Origin: Gemmatimonadota bacterium
GTDB taxonomy: Bacteria > Gemmatimonadota > Gemmatimonadetes > Gemmatimonadales > GWC2-71-9
Direction: 5' to 3'
Assembly (NCBI GenBank): GCA_016720805.1
Contig: JADKJZ010000002.1
Location: 1-64,000, forward strand
Length of the DNA: 64,000 bases
A model generated the notes under the pieces. It was not told the DNA's origin and did not search any database. It saw only the letters and a list, made by a program, of their open reading frames with translations. Positions 50,711-60,445 of the stretch are shown here, in pieces (position 1 is the stretch's first letter; each line of letters opens with the position of its first letter). The position numbers and the translations under genes are program-made.

Positions 50711-52594
50711 ATGGATTTCCTCGAGTCGTTGCACGCCCTCGCCCGCCACTTCGGCGTGCAAACCGCCTATCACGACGGACTGGGCCGGCGCGTGGATGTC
50801 GGTCCCGAGACGCTGGTGCGGATCTGTGCCGCCCTGGGCGCCGAGCTCACGCGGGCGGAGGACGCCGCGCACGCGTTGCGCATGGCCGAGGCGCGCGCGG
50901 CCAGCGCCTTGCTGCCGCCAGTGCTGGTGGCGTGGAATGGCGAGTGGCCCGCGCATCCGGTGCCAGGCGACGCCGTCGTGACACTTGAATCGGGCGTGCC
51001 GCACACGCGCCGCGTGATCGATCGGCTCCCGTTCGGCTACCATCGCCTGCAGGTCGAGCGGAATGGCCGGGTCGAGGAATGCACCGTGATCGCCGCACCG
51101 GTGGAGGCATATCGGCGCCCGGGCAGCCATCAGAGCTGGGGCGTGGGGATCCAGCTCGCCGCGCTCCGGTCGTCGCGGAGTCGATCGGTGGGCGACCTCC
51201 GCGACCTCGAGGCGCTCTGCCGCTGGATTGGCGCGCAGGGTGGCGATGTGGTCACGGTGCTGCCGCTCCTGCCGACCTTCAATCGCGACGACCCCGAGCC
51301 GAGTCCCTATTCGGCCGTGAGTCGGCTCTACTGGTCGGAGCTGATGCTCGATCTCGGCGTACGCAATCAGCCCACACCACGTTCGGCGCAGCTCGACGTG
51401 ACGCGTGCCGACGCCGAGGTGCGTGCGGCACTTGCCGATGAGAAGGTGCCCGAGGCGCTACTCGCGAATGATCCGGAGTTGCTGCGTTACGCCGCCTTCC
51501 GCGGCGCCCAGCAGCAGCATGGCCGCAATTGGCGCGACTGGCCCGACGCGGCGCGCTCGGGACAGCTCACGGCGGCCGACATTGACGTCGAGGAGATGCG
51601 CTTCCACCTGGTGGCGCAGGCGATGCTTCGTGCGCAACTCGGTGGCCTGCGCGAGCGGCTCGACGCCGCCGATTTCCGACTCGGCCTCGACCTCGCGGTC
51701 GGCGTGCACCCCGATGGGTACGATGCGTGGTCGCGCCAGGCGCTGTTCGCCGCCGGCGTGTCGGTGGGCGCTCCCCCCGATCCAGGCTTCCCGAGCGGCC
51801 AGGACTGGGGCTTCGCGCCGCTGCATCCCGAGGCGTCGCGGCGCGAGGGGCATGGGTATCTGGCCGCCTCGATCCGGCACCAGATGGAGTTGGCCGGCGT
51901 GCTGCGCGTGGACCATGTGATGGCGTGGACGCGGCTCTACTGGATCCCGCAGGGCATGCGCCTCGATCAGGGCACGTACGTCGCCTATCCGGCCGAGGAG
52001 CTCTTCGCGGTGCTGACCTTGGAATCCCATCGTCATCGCTGCGAGGTCGTCGGCGAGAATCTCGGCACGGTGCCGCCTGACATCGCCGAGGCGTTGCCGC
52101 GGCACCGGATCTGGGGGATGTATCTGGCGCAGTTCGCGGCGATGTCGCCGAATCCGATCGAGGGACCAACGGCCGACGACGTCGCGCTGGTCGGGACGCA
52201 TGACACCCCGACGATCGCCGGCTGGCTGGCCGGGGTCGATATCGACGATCGACTGCGTGCCGGGCTGCTTGCCCCCGAGGCCGAGGCGGTGGTGCGAGCC
52301 GAGCGGGCGTTGGCGACGGCGCGCGTCGCCGAGCTGCTCGGGGTATCGGTCGACGATCCCGCGGCGATGCTCGGCGCGCTGCTGGAGTGGCTCGGCCGGT
52401 CGCAGAGTCCACTGGTGGTGGCGTGGTTGGAAGACTGCTGGCTCGAGCGCGAGGGAATCAACCTCCCCGGCACGCGGTCGTCAGAGCACCCCAACTGGCA
52501 GCGGCCGATGGCGCGACTGCTCGACGAGTTCATGAACGACGCCGGCGTGCGCGGCTTGCTGGCGCGGTTGGAGGGGGCGCGGCGAGGGCGATAA
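50711..52594 (+). CDS. malQ: 4-alpha-glucanotransferase (GH77)
   Basis: 627 residues. It has the GH77 elements in order: HQSWGVGIQLAALRSSRSRSVGDLRDLEAL, DVVTVLPLLPTF, GQDWGFAPLHPEASRREGHGYLAASIRHQM, the VLRVDHVMAWTRLYWIP strand with the Asp nucleophile, GENLGTVPPDIAEAL with the acid/base Glu, and GTHDTPTIAGW with the transition-state Asp. It transfers maltooligosaccharide segments between glucans in the cytoplasm. The N-terminal 150 residues form an extra domain. It is isolated from other glycogen genes here. Length is within the usual range. Confidence 0.92.
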   Translation: MDFLESLHALARHFGVQTAYHDGLGRRVDVGPETLVRICAALGAELTRAEDAAHALRMAEARAASALLPPVLVAWNGEWPAHPVPGDAVVTLESGVPHTRRVIDRLPFGYHRLQVERNGRVEECTVIAAPVEAYRRPGSHQSWGVGIQLAALRSSRSRSVGDLRDLEALCRWIGAQGGDVVTVLPLLPTFNRDDPEPSPYSAVSRLYWSELMLDLGVRNQPTPRSAQLDVTRADAEVRAALADEKVPEALLANDPELLRYAAFRGAQQQHGRNWRDWPDAARSGQLTAADIDVEEMRFHLVAQAMLRAQLGGLRERLDAADFRLGLDLAVGVHPDGYDAWSRQALFAAGVSVGAPPDPGFPSGQDWGFAPLHPEASRREGHGYLAASIRHQMELAGVLRVDHVMAWTRLYWIPQGMRLDQGTYVAYPAEELFAVLTLESHRHRCEVVGENLGTVPPDIAEALPRHRIWGMYLAQFAAMSPNPIEGPTADDVALVGTHDTPTIAGWLAGVDIDDRLRAGLLAPEAEAVVRAERALATARVAELLGVSVDDPAAMLGALLEWLGRSQSPLVVAWLEDCWLEREGINLPGTRSSEHPNWQRPMARLLDEFMNDAGVRGLLARLEGARRGR

Positions 52595-52621
52595 GGCTCG
52601 CCGTGCCCAGCGTGGTGCCGC

Positions 52622-54415
52622 CTACCGCCCGCCCCGCCAGTTCACCCCAACGTAGAGCGCTCGCCCCGCGACGATCTTCCCCGACGCATCGATCCATTCC
52701 GCCCCTGCAAGGTTGGTCGCGTCGAGCGTGATGCCGAACTGCGACCGCCGCCATTCGAGTCGTGCGTTGCCCGTGATGTAGCCATCCTCGGTGGCCCGGC
52801 GCGCACCGACCAGCGCGGCGGTGGCGCGGATCGACGCCGTCGGCGCGTAGCTGAGTTGTGCCGTGGCGCGCCGGGTGATTGGCCGCAGCGCGTATTTCCC
52901 GATCAATCCCGCGCCGGACGATCCATCGAAGGAGAGCGTGGCGCCGCTGAGCGACCCCGACCACCGGCTGGTCAACGGCAGCGTGAGCGTCGCCTCGACA
53001 CCGCGATACTCGGCGTCGCCGACATTGGTCGCCACCCACTTGGTGCCCGCCGGCGCGTTGGCCGCCTTGACCCAGTCGATCGTGTTGCTCGCATTCCGCG
53101 CAAAGCCCGTCACGTCGAGCGCCAGCGTCCCCTCGCCGTGCAGCCGGACGCCGGCCTCACCACTCCAGAAACGTTCGGGGACGAGGTCGGCGGTGCCCTG
53201 GTTGGCCGGATCGACGTAGTAGCGGTCGGTCCAGGACGGCGCGCGGAAGCCGCGGCCCGCGCTGCCGTGCAGCGTGGCGCGTCCGTTCAACGGGAGTGCC
53301 AGTGCGACTGATGGCGAGACGAAGTCGCCGAAGGTCGAGGAGTGATCGCCACGCACGCCGAGCGTGATGGTCGCGGCGCGACCGGCATCGATGCCCATCT
53401 CGCCGAACGCCGCGGTGCGCGTCTCGGCGCGGTCGCCGAGTCGGGCACTCCGGAGCGAGGCGCGCATCCCTTCGATGCCGATGGCCAGTGCTGCGTTGCC
53501 GACGGAGGTGCGCCCGACCACTTCCGCCGAGGACTGCCAGTTGGTGTGGCGGTTCTCGTAGACTGAGGGGTTCTCCTTGATCAGCGTGAAGCGGTCGGTG
53601 TGGCGACGGGTGCCGATGGTCGTGGCCAGTGCCCAGCGGCCGACGGCGGCGGCCCAGCGCAGGTCGCCGGTGATCGTGCTGGTGGCCTCGGTGGAGTTGT
53701 ACGGCGCGTAGAAGGTGTTGGCGCCGAAGTCGCGGATGCCGATGCCGAGGTTGGCGTCGAGGCGGCCGTTTGCCGACGGCGCGCTGAGCGCGATGCGCCC
53801 CTGACCGATCCGGTAGTCGGTGCCGAGGCGATAGCCGTCGCTCTGGTCGTAGTCGGCGCTGGTGGTGAGGGTCGCCGAGCCGAGACGGGCGCCGTTGATG
53901 GCGCCGCCGCCGAAGGTGCCGAAGGTGCCGGCGCTGGCGCGTGCCGAGCTCGCCCCGGCGCCGCGGCGGGTGATGATGTTGATCACGCCGCCGACGGCGT
54001 CGGCGCCGTAGAGCGTGGAGGCGCTGCCGTGGAGGATCTCGATCCGCTCGATGCTGCCAAGCGGGACGGCGAGGTCGAGTGCGTAGTGCGAGGTCTGCAC
54101 GTCGCTCATCCGGATGCCGTCGACGAGGACGAGCGTCTGATCCGCGGTGCTGCCGCGGAGCGAGATGTCGGCCTGTGCGGCCGAGCGGCCGTAGACGTCG
54201 ACGCCCATCTGCACGCTGAGCAACTCGGCGACGTTGCGGGCCGGCGAGCGCGCGATGTCGTCGCGGCTGATGACGGAGACGACGCGCGCCGGATCGGCCG
54301 TGCGGACGCGCGACGACACGACGATGGTGTCGAGGACGGCGGGGCGGGATTGGGCGGTGAGTGGAGTGCACGGCACGAGGGCCGCGAGGGCGGTCAGCAG
54401 GGGGAGTTTGTTCAT
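52622..54415 (-). CDS. TonB-dependent outer-membrane receptor (BtuB-like)
   Basis: 597 residues from the ATG at 54415, which opens on a signal (KLPLLTALAALVPCTPLTAQ). A plausible TonB box (VLDTIVVSS) follows. The plug domain has ISRDDIARSPARNVAELLSVQMGVDV, SLRGSTADQTLVLVDGIRMSD and the ERIEILHGSASTLYGADAVGGVINIITR signature. The beta-barrel runs to the C-terminus ALYVGVNWRGGR. It is near BtuB in length and plug sequence, so cobalamin is a candidate ligand, although many such receptors take up siderophores or glycans. No cobalamin riboswitch was seen in the short leader. A hairpin lies 14 bases upstream of the start. Confidence 0.85.
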   Translation of the reverse strand: MNKLPLLTALAALVPCTPLTAQSRPAVLDTIVVSSRVRTADPARVVSVISRDDIARSPARNVAELLSVQMGVDVYGRSAAQADISLRGSTADQTLVLVDGIRMSDVQTSHYALDLAVPLGSIERIEILHGSASTLYGADAVGGVINIITRRGAGASSARASAGTFGTFGGGAINGARLGSATLTTSADYDQSDGYRLGTDYRIGQGRIALSAPSANGRLDANLGIGIRDFGANTFYAPYNSTEATSTITGDLRWAAAVGRWALATTIGTRRHTDRFTLIKENPSVYENRHTNWQSSAEVVGRTSVGNAALAIGIEGMRASLRSARLGDRAETRTAAFGEMGIDAGRAATITLGVRGDHSSTFGDFVSPSVALALPLNGRATLHGSAGRGFRAPSWTDRYYVDPANQGTADLVPERFWSGEAGVRLHGEGTLALDVTGFARNASNTIDWVKAANAPAGTKWVATNVGDAEYRGVEATLTLPLTSRWSGSLSGATLSFDGSSGAGLIGKYALRPITRRATAQLSYAPTASIRATAALVGARRATEDGYITGNARLEWRRSQFGITLDATNLAGAEWIDASGKIVAGRALYVGVNWRGGR

Positions 54416-54428
54416 GCCCGAAGCATAA

Positions 54429-54450
54429 ACGGGGGCCAGTTGCCCCCCGT
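54429..54450 (-). promoter_or_regulatory. GC hairpin in leader of TonB receptor
   Basis: ACGGGGG (54429-54435) pairs with CCCCCGT (54444-54450). On the reverse strand the stem ends 13 bases before the receptor ATG and is followed by TTTATGC, so it could block the ribosome site or attenuate transcription. The effect is inferred. Confidence 0.35.
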
Positions 54451-54537
54451 GAAACAGCACTGCGTACCTCGGCGTACCTTCAAGGGCCGGCCGATCACCC
54501 GATGCATCGCACGGCGCCCCCTCCCGGAGACATCGTC

Positions 54538-56529
54538 ATGCCCGCTGTTCGGATCATCGTCATCGCGACGCTGCTCGCCGTGCCCAGCGCCTCACGCGCC
54601 ACGCTGCACGGTCAGGCGCTCCCCGACACGACCGAGCAGGGGGAGTTCACGATCTACAACATCCAGCAGCGCGTGGGGACGGAGCGCTACAGCATCGTCC
54701 GCGAGGGCGACGTGGTGGTGCATCGGGCCACCTGGTCGTTCAAGTACCTCGGCGGCTCAGGCGAACTGGCGACGGAGCTTCGGACGACGCGCGCCGGGCA
54801 ACCGATCGCCTTCCGAATGAAGGGTCCCACGTCGACGTGGACCCAGGCCGACATCGAAGTCGCCTTCGATGGCCCACGCTTCACGGCACGATCGGAGTCG
54901 ACGCCCACGAGTGGCGTGACGCCCGCCGGCGCCTTCCCGACCGGGCACTATCCGCCGACGGCCGTCGCCCAAGCGCTCTTCCGGCATTGGCAGCGCCTCG
55001 GCCGGCCCGCGCGCATTCCACTGCTCCCCGCCGGCGAGGCCACGTTCGCGAAGACCGGCGTCGACACCGTGACGTCGGAGGGCCGGCGGGTCGTGCTCGA
55101 TCGCTACCGGCTGACCGGGCTCATCTGGGGGCGGCAGTCCGTCTGGGTGGATGCCGCCCAGCGCGTGATTGCGGCAATCGGCGGGAACGCGGAGCTCGAT
55201 CGGTCGGAGTACATCCGCACCGGCTACGAGGCCGCGATGCCGCGCTTCGTGGCGGGCGCTGTGGCCGACGGGATGGGAGCGATCGAGGCGCTCACGCCGA
55301 AGGTCGCGCCGACTCACACCGGCACCTTCGCGATCCGGGGTGCGCGGATCGTCGACGCGACGGGGGCGGCGCCGATCGCGAACGGCACCGTGTTGGTCGT
55401 GAACGGGCGGATCGCGGCGGTCGGGCCGGCGGCGCAGGTCACGATTCCGCGTGGCGCGGCGATCATCGACGGCACTGGCAAGACCGTGCTGCCCGGGCTC
55501 TGGGACATGCACGTGCACTACGAACAGGTCGAGTGGCCGCTCGCGAGCCTGGCCGCGGGCGTGACCACGGTGCGGGACGCGGCCAACGAATGGGAGCTGA
55601 TCACCGAACTGCGCGCGGCGCAGCGCGCGGGCCGGATCCTCTCGCCGACGATTCTCGCCGCCGGGGTCGTTGATGGCGGACCGGAGCCGCTCGGCGTCAT
55701 CGTCGCGAACACCGAGGCCGAGGCGCGCGCGGTGGTGCAGAAGTACCATGCGGCCGGCTTCGAGCAGATCAAGATCTACGGCTCGCTCCCGCCGGCGCTC
55801 GTGCCGGTCGTGACGGCGGAGGCGCACCGGCTCGGCATCACGGTGACGGGGCACGTGCCGCGCGGGATGACGGCGCGGCAGTTCGTCGAGGCCGGGGCCG
55901 ACCAGATCAACCACATGTCGTTCCAGTCGCTGCTGCGCGTGGGACGCGAGCCGGTGAACCTCGCCTCGGACTCGGCCAAGGCCGGGATCCAGTTCCTCCT
56001 CGCGCACCGCACCGTCCTCGATCCGAGCCTCTCGCGCGGCGAGGAGAGTGGGCACTGGCGGGGCCATTACGAGCTGGTCGAGCCGGGGGTGCTCCGGGTG
56101 CCGCTGGAGTTGCGGGTACCGCTGCAGAGCACCGGCATCGATAGCGCGCGCGCCGTGGCCGCGACGGCCTCGCAGATCCGGTCGGCGAACATCGTGAAGG
56201 GGCTGCGCGATGCCGGCGTGCCGATCGTCCTCGGCACCGATCTCACGGTGCCGGGCTTCAGCATCTACCGCGACATGGAGCTCGCGGTGCGCGGCGGCTT
56301 CACGCCAATGGAGGCGATCCAGGCCGCGACGATCGTGTCGGCGCGCGCGATGGGGAAGGAACGCGAGAGCGGCACGGTGGAGGTGGGGAAGCGCGCGGAC
56401 CTGATCATTGTCGACGGCAATCCCGCGGAGCGGATCGAGGAGATCCGGAAGGTGGAGCGGGTCGTCATCGGAGGGCGGGTGTACCGGTCGGCGGAGCTGT
56501 GGGCGTTGGCTGGGTTTGTGGCGAAGTGA
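54538..56529 (+). CDS. Secreted metal-dependent amidohydrolase
   Basis: 663 residues from the ATG at 54538, with GGAGA eight bases upstream and a signal (VRIIVIATLLAVPSASRA). The first 250 residues form a separate beta-rich domain. The amidohydrolase part starts at TFAIRGARIVDATG and holds LPGLWDMHVHYEQ (HxH metal site), FEQIKIYGS (bridging Lys), ITVTGHVPRGM (His), ADQINHMSF (His) and PIVLGTDLTVPG (Asp). It ends with the usual EVGKRADLIIVDGNP. The family hydrolyses cyclic or acyclic amides (imidazolonepropionase or dipeptidase-like). The substrate is unknown and the location is periplasmic. Confidence 0.88.
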   Translation: MPAVRIIVIATLLAVPSASRATLHGQALPDTTEQGEFTIYNIQQRVGTERYSIVREGDVVVHRATWSFKYLGGSGELATELRTTRAGQPIAFRMKGPTSTWTQADIEVAFDGPRFTARSESTPTSGVTPAGAFPTGHYPPTAVAQALFRHWQRLGRPARIPLLPAGEATFAKTGVDTVTSEGRRVVLDRYRLTGLIWGRQSVWVDAAQRVIAAIGGNAELDRSEYIRTGYEAAMPRFVAGAVADGMGAIEALTPKVAPTHTGTFAIRGARIVDATGAAPIANGTVLVVNGRIAAVGPAAQVTIPRGAAIIDGTGKTVLPGLWDMHVHYEQVEWPLASLAAGVTTVRDAANEWELITELRAAQRAGRILSPTILAAGVVDGGPEPLGVIVANTEAEARAVVQKYHAAGFEQIKIYGSLPPALVPVVTAEAHRLGITVTGHVPRGMTARQFVEAGADQINHMSFQSLLRVGREPVNLASDSAKAGIQFLLAHRTVLDPSLSRGEESGHWRGHYELVEPGVLRVPLELRVPLQSTGIDSARAVAATASQIRSANIVKGLRDAGVPIVLGTDLTVPGFSIYRDMELAVRGGFTPMEAIQAATIVSARAMGKERESGTVEVGKRADLIIVDGNPAERIEEIRKVERVVIGGRVYRSAELWALAGFVAK

Positions 56530-56553
56530 TGGAGCGGCGCGTGTGGCCGCTGC

Positions 56554-57033
56554 TTACACGTACTTCCCCACGAACCACGCCAGCGGCGGCAGCACCACGC
56601 CCAGCACGATGAACACCACCGGCCCGTTCCCACGCTCTCGAATCAGGAACGCCTGCTCGGGATGCGACGGGTCGACGTAGGCGCGGACGTTGGCGTGCAG
56701 CGGGAATGGCGCGAGCACTTCTGCGGCACTCTCCACCGACGCATAGCCGCGCCCGATAACGTTGGGATACAATCGGTCGCTCTCGTACTCGGTGCCGAGC
56801 ACCTGGTAGCGAAAGCGCACTTCAGGGGAATGCGACGTGGTGCTGTTGCTGAAGCCCACTCGGCCGTCAGTGTCCGCGGTGGTACTGCTCACCACCTGCG
56901 AATGGATCACGGTGGCCTCGATCGGTCGGGCATCGGCCAGGTTTCGTCGCTGCTGGATGAATTGCGTGATCCCGACGTACAGGAGCATCACGCCGAAGCC
57001 GCCAAAGATCAGGAAGGTGATCCACTGTGCCAT
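56554..57033 (-). CDS. DUF3592 domain membrane protein
   Basis: 159 residues from the ATG at 57033. An N-terminal helix (WITFLIFGGFGVMLLYVGI) and a C-terminal helix (GPVVFIVLGVVLPPLAWFVG) flank an extracytoplasmic-type beta domain with IEATVIHSQVVSS, EVRFRYQVLGTEYESDRLYPN and VRAYVDPSHPEQAFL. This is the DUF3592 arrangement, with unknown function. The start overlaps the stop of a small upstream gene (TGATG), indicating coupled translation. Confidence 0.82.
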   Translation of the reverse strand: MAQWITFLIFGGFGVMLLYVGITQFIQQRRNLADARPIEATVIHSQVVSSTTADTDGRVGFSNSTTSHSPEVRFRYQVLGTEYESDRLYPNVIGRGYASVESAAEVLAPFPLHANVRAYVDPSHPEQAFLIRERGNGPVVFIVLGVVLPPLAWFVGKYV

Positions 57034-57191
57034 CACTCGGGCTCCGGTCTGCCGGGTGAAACCAGCGTGCCCGCGCGCCACTGCCGCTGCACCTCGGGGA
57101 GTGCGTTCCGGAACCACGCCGACGAGGAGAGTCGCTCGCTGCTCTCTTCTTCGGCGACGCGGACCGTCGCCGAGTAGTAGAAGGAGGTCAT
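57033..57191 (-). CDS. 52-residue small protein coupled to DUF3592 gene
   Basis: Starts at the ATG at 57191, 20 bases after the larger reverse-strand gene ends, and stops in a TGATG overlap with the DUF3592 gene. The sequence (MTSFYYSATVRVAEEESSER ... NALPEVQRQWRAGTLV) has no signal or membrane helix and no family I know. Its position in a tight three-gene operon is the main support. Confidence 0.5.
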   Translation of the reverse strand: MTSFYYSATVRVAEEESSERLSSSAWFRNALPEVQRQWRAGTLVSPGRPEPE

Positions 57192-57213
57192 GCCGCGGTC
57201 GGGCGTGCGCCTT

Positions 57214-58173
57214 CTACTCGGCAATCAATCCCAGCAGCCACTCGCCCGGCGTGAGTGCGAGCGCCATGAGGCGCGTGCTGCGGCGGCCCTCGTCCTCAAG
57301 TGAGGCGACCGCCTGCGCCAGGCGGTGGCGCGGCGTGACCGCGGGCCATGGCGCCATGGTGCCGTCGGGGCGCTGCTGCGCCTCGAGCGCCGCGTAGATC
57401 GGCTCCCAGAGCGGCGCGTTCTCGCCCACGAGTCGCGTCGCTTCGGCGCGCAGTGCCGCGCGTTCCGGTTGATCGCGATTGCGAACCCGGCGCAGCATGT
57501 AGACGACGAAGCCCGCCGTCCCCGGGACGCGCTGCTCCACGGCACGCAGTCGCTCGACGGCCGGCGCCACCCGCCATCTCGGCGTGCTGCGCTGCAGCAC
57601 CAGCTCATACGCCTGCGCCGCCATCTCGGCGAAGTGTTCGTCGCGATTGGTCGCGGCGTACTCGTCGTGCAGCGGCAGTGGCGTGGCGCGCAGCAGCCGT
57701 CCGACGGCATCGGCGTGATAGGCGCGGAGCAGGTGCGCGCGCTCGTGGATCTCGACTGACTCTCCGGCGAGCGCACCGCGCGGCGCCATCGGTCGCGAGA
57801 GCGATCCCGCGAGGATGCCGATCGTCGAGGTCTGCGTCCATGCGACACCGGCGGGTCCGCCGAGGTCGTGGAGGATCAGCGTGCCGTGATGGCCATCGGG
57901 AAGGAGGCGATCGACGAGTGGGCGGCGCACTGCCTGGTAACGACGCAGGTCGGCTGCGGCGCTGTCGGAAGCGGTCCGGACGACGGCCGAGGTGCGGTAG
58001 AGGGCGAGGACCTCGCGCTCCTGGCGGCCGGCCAGGTACCAGAGGTAGCCGGCGATGCCGACGTTGTAGCAGAGCAGCATCAGCACGAAGCGCGACACCA
58101 GCGCACGCAACAGCCCCCGACGCGGCGCGTCGGCGGTTCGGGCCGCGGCTGGAGATGTTGCGCTCTGTGACAC
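57214..58173 (-). CDS. Membrane-anchored zincin-like protein
   Basis: 319 residues, GTG start. One N-terminal membrane helix (FVLMLLCYNVGIAGYLWYLAG) is followed by a helical region, then EIHERAHLLRAYHADAVG with HERAH at residues 143-147. About 36 residues later comes DEHFAEMAAQAYE with Glu183. HExxH plus a downstream Glu in a helix is the zinc site layout of gluzincin-type metallopeptidases. I do not recognise a specific family. It probably acts in the periplasm. It is the first gene of the operon with the small protein and DUF3592 genes. Confidence 0.65.
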   Translation of the reverse strand: MSQSATSPAAARTADAPRRGLLRALVSRFVLMLLCYNVGIAGYLWYLAGRQEREVLALYRTSAVVRTASDSAAADLRRYQAVRRPLVDRLLPDGHHGTLILHDLGGPAGVAWTQTSTIGILAGSLSRPMAPRGALAGESVEIHERAHLLRAYHADAVGRLLRATPLPLHDEYAATNRDEHFAEMAAQAYELVLQRSTPRWRVAPAVERLRAVEQRVPGTAGFVVYMLRRVRNRDQPERAALRAEATRLVGENAPLWEPIYAALEAQQRPDGTMAPWPAVTPRHRLAQAVASLEDEGRRSTRLMALALTPGEWLLGLIAE

Positions 58174-58240
58174 TCGGGGTATCCTCCGTCTGTCGAAGGG
58201 TGCCTCAGGATCGAGACCGGGTCAAGGAGTATCGCACCAG

Positions 58241-60445
58241 ATGAAGCGATTCGTACACTACATGATGCCCATCGTGCTGCTGACGGCGCTCCCGCCGCTG
58301 GCCGCACAGGACCCCCGGTCGACGCTGCGGCTTGCCGCGCCAATCACCCGCTGGGACGAGGCGGTCCCGATCGGGAATGGCCTCCTCGGCGGCCTGCTCT
58401 GGGGCGAGGCAAGCACCCTCAAGCTCTCGCTCGACCGGGGCGACCTCTGGGACGAGCGGCTCCCCGAGATCTTCAAGGACCCCGAATGGACCTGGCCCGC
58501 CATGCAGAAGCTGGTGCAGGCCGGGAACATGAAGCGCTTCCACGAACTCTTCGACGAGCCATACGATCGGATCCCGTATCCGACGAAGCTCCCCGGCGGC
58601 CGGCTGGTGATCGAGCGCGCCTCGAGGGAACCGGTTCGCGAGTTCGCGCTCAACATGGCGGCCGGTGAGGCGATTGCTCGCTACGGCACCGATTCGGTCG
58701 AGGCGGTGGCGCTCGCGCACCGGAAGGTGTTGTTGCTTCGGATTCCCGGCCGCGTCACCGTCCGCTTCGAGCCGTCGGCCGGTGTCGCCAAGCTCGGCTA
58801 CGCCCCGGCCACCGTCACCGCCGATTCGTACCTGCAACAGGGCGCGCTCGGCTTTTCGTATGCGGGGGTCGTTCGCCAGAAGGAGTTGGGCGATGTGACA
58901 CTGCTCGCGGTGACGATCGCCACGAGCACCGAAGGGGCCGACCCGGTGGCGATCGGGGCGGCGCGCGCCGAACTCGCGCTGCGCGAGGGTTGGCACACGG
59001 CGGTGACGATCCACCGCGCGTGGTGGAAGCGGCACTGGGGGATCAGCGGCGTGACCATCCCGGACGCCGCACTGCAGCAGCACTATGACCTGGTGCAGTA
59101 CTTCTACGGCGCGGCCGGGCGCCGTGGTGCGCCGCCGATTCCGCTGCAAGGGGTCTGGACCGCCGACGAGGGTGGCCTGCCGCCGTGGAAGGGCGACCTC
59201 CACAACGACCTCAACACGCAGATGACGTATCTGGCCGCGCACACCGCCGGGATGGACGACGCGATGCTCGGCTGGCTCGACTATCTCGACTCGCGGCTGC
59301 CGGAGTTTCGGAAGTTCGCGCACGACTTCTACGGCGTGCACGGCGCCGTGATCCCCGGCGTGATGACGCTCGCAGGCAAGCCGATGGGCGGTTGGGGGAT
59401 GTATTCGCTCTCGCCGACCAACGGCGCGTGGGTGGCGCAGTCCTACTATCTGCAGTGGCGCAGCACCCGCGACCGGCTCTTCCTGCGGCGGCGCGCGTAT
59501 CCGTTCGTCAAGGAGATCGGCACCGCACTCAGCGAGCTGCTGGTGCCGGGCAAGGACGGGCTGCTGCGGCTGCCGCTCTCGTCGAGCCCGGAGATCCACG
59601 ACAACTCGATCCGCGCCTTCCTCAAGCCGAACTCGAGCTACGACCAGGCGCTGCTGCGCTGGACCTTTGGTGCGCTCGCCGAGATGGCCGCGGCGCAGAG
59701 CCTCACGGCCGACGCGGCGAAGTGGAATGCAGTGCTCGCGCGACTCGGACCGATGGTGCCGAAGGGGACGACCGGGTCGCTGCCGTTCTCGGCCGGCGAG
59801 GAGTACACCGCCTCGCACCGTCACTTCTCGCACGCGATGTCGATCCATCCGCTCGGCCTGCTCGACGCACGCGGCCCCGATTCGATGATCGTGCGCCACA
59901 CGGTGGACACGATCGCGAAGTACGGCACGTCGCAGTGGACCGGCTACTCGTTCAGCTGGTTCGCGGCGATCCTCGCGCGGACCAATCGTGGTGACGAGGC
60001 GCTGCACTACCTGAGCGACTACCTGGCGTTCACGCTGCGGAACGGCTTCCATGCCAACGGCGACCAGTCGGGGCGCGGCCTCTCGTCGATGGCCTACCGG
60101 CCGTTCACGCTGGAAGGAAACTTCCTGATGATGCAGGCGGTGCACGAGATGCTGCTTCGGAGCGACGGTACCACGGTGACGCTCTTCCCGGCGACACCTA
60201 CAGCCTGGCAGGACGCGTCATTCCGTCAGCTGCGTGCCGATGGCGGGTGGCGGGTGAGCGCGTGGCGCAGCAACGGCGCCGTCGATTCGGTGCGGATCAT
60301 CGCACCCGCCGGTGGTGGATTGTTGACGCTCGCGAATCCGTTCGGCGATGCGCCCGTCACGTGGAATCGGCAGGGCATGGTGCGGCAGGGAGAGAATTGG
60401 GTGGTGCGGGTGGGGCCGGGGGGCGTCATCTCAGCACGGCGGTGA
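58241..60445 (+). CDS. GH95-type glycoside hydrolase (alpha-L-fucosidase-like), secreted
   Basis: 734 residues. The signal is YMMPIVLLTALPPLAAQ. The N-terminal domain has RWDEAVPIGNGLLGGLLWGEA, the hallmark of GH95. The catalytic (alpha/alpha)6 barrel has LQGVWTADEGGLPPWKGDLHNDLNTQMTYLAA (paired Asn region), LPLSSSPEIHDNS and YTASHRHFSHAMSIHPL. The C-terminal beta domain ends with VTWNRQGMVRQGENWVV. Family members release alpha-L-fucose or alpha-L-galactose from polysaccharides. Here the protein would be periplasmic or surface-exposed. It is slightly shorter than many members. Confidence 0.85.
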   Translation: MKRFVHYMMPIVLLTALPPLAAQDPRSTLRLAAPITRWDEAVPIGNGLLGGLLWGEASTLKLSLDRGDLWDERLPEIFKDPEWTWPAMQKLVQAGNMKRFHELFDEPYDRIPYPTKLPGGRLVIERASREPVREFALNMAAGEAIARYGTDSVEAVALAHRKVLLLRIPGRVTVRFEPSAGVAKLGYAPATVTADSYLQQGALGFSYAGVVRQKELGDVTLLAVTIATSTEGADPVAIGAARAELALREGWHTAVTIHRAWWKRHWGISGVTIPDAALQQHYDLVQYFYGAAGRRGAPPIPLQGVWTADEGGLPPWKGDLHNDLNTQMTYLAAHTAGMDDAMLGWLDYLDSRLPEFRKFAHDFYGVHGAVIPGVMTLAGKPMGGWGMYSLSPTNGAWVAQSYYLQWRSTRDRLFLRRRAYPFVKEIGTALSELLVPGKDGLLRLPLSSSPEIHDNSIRAFLKPNSSYDQALLRWTFGALAEMAAAQSLTADAAKWNAVLARLGPMVPKGTTGSLPFSAGEEYTASHRHFSHAMSIHPLGLLDARGPDSMIVRHTVDTIAKYGTSQWTGYSFSWFAAILARTNRGDEALHYLSDYLAFTLRNGFHANGDQSGRGLSSMAYRPFTLEGNFLMMQAVHEMLLRSDGTTVTLFPATPTAWQDASFRQLRADGGWRVSAWRSNGAVDSVRIIAPAGGGLLTLANPFGDAPVTWNRQGMVRQGENWVVRVGPGGVISARR

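Noticed and set aside
54416..54537. Cobalamin riboswitch upstream of the BtuB-like receptor
   Set aside because: The leader is too short and lacks the conserved B12-box sequence; only a simple hairpin is present.
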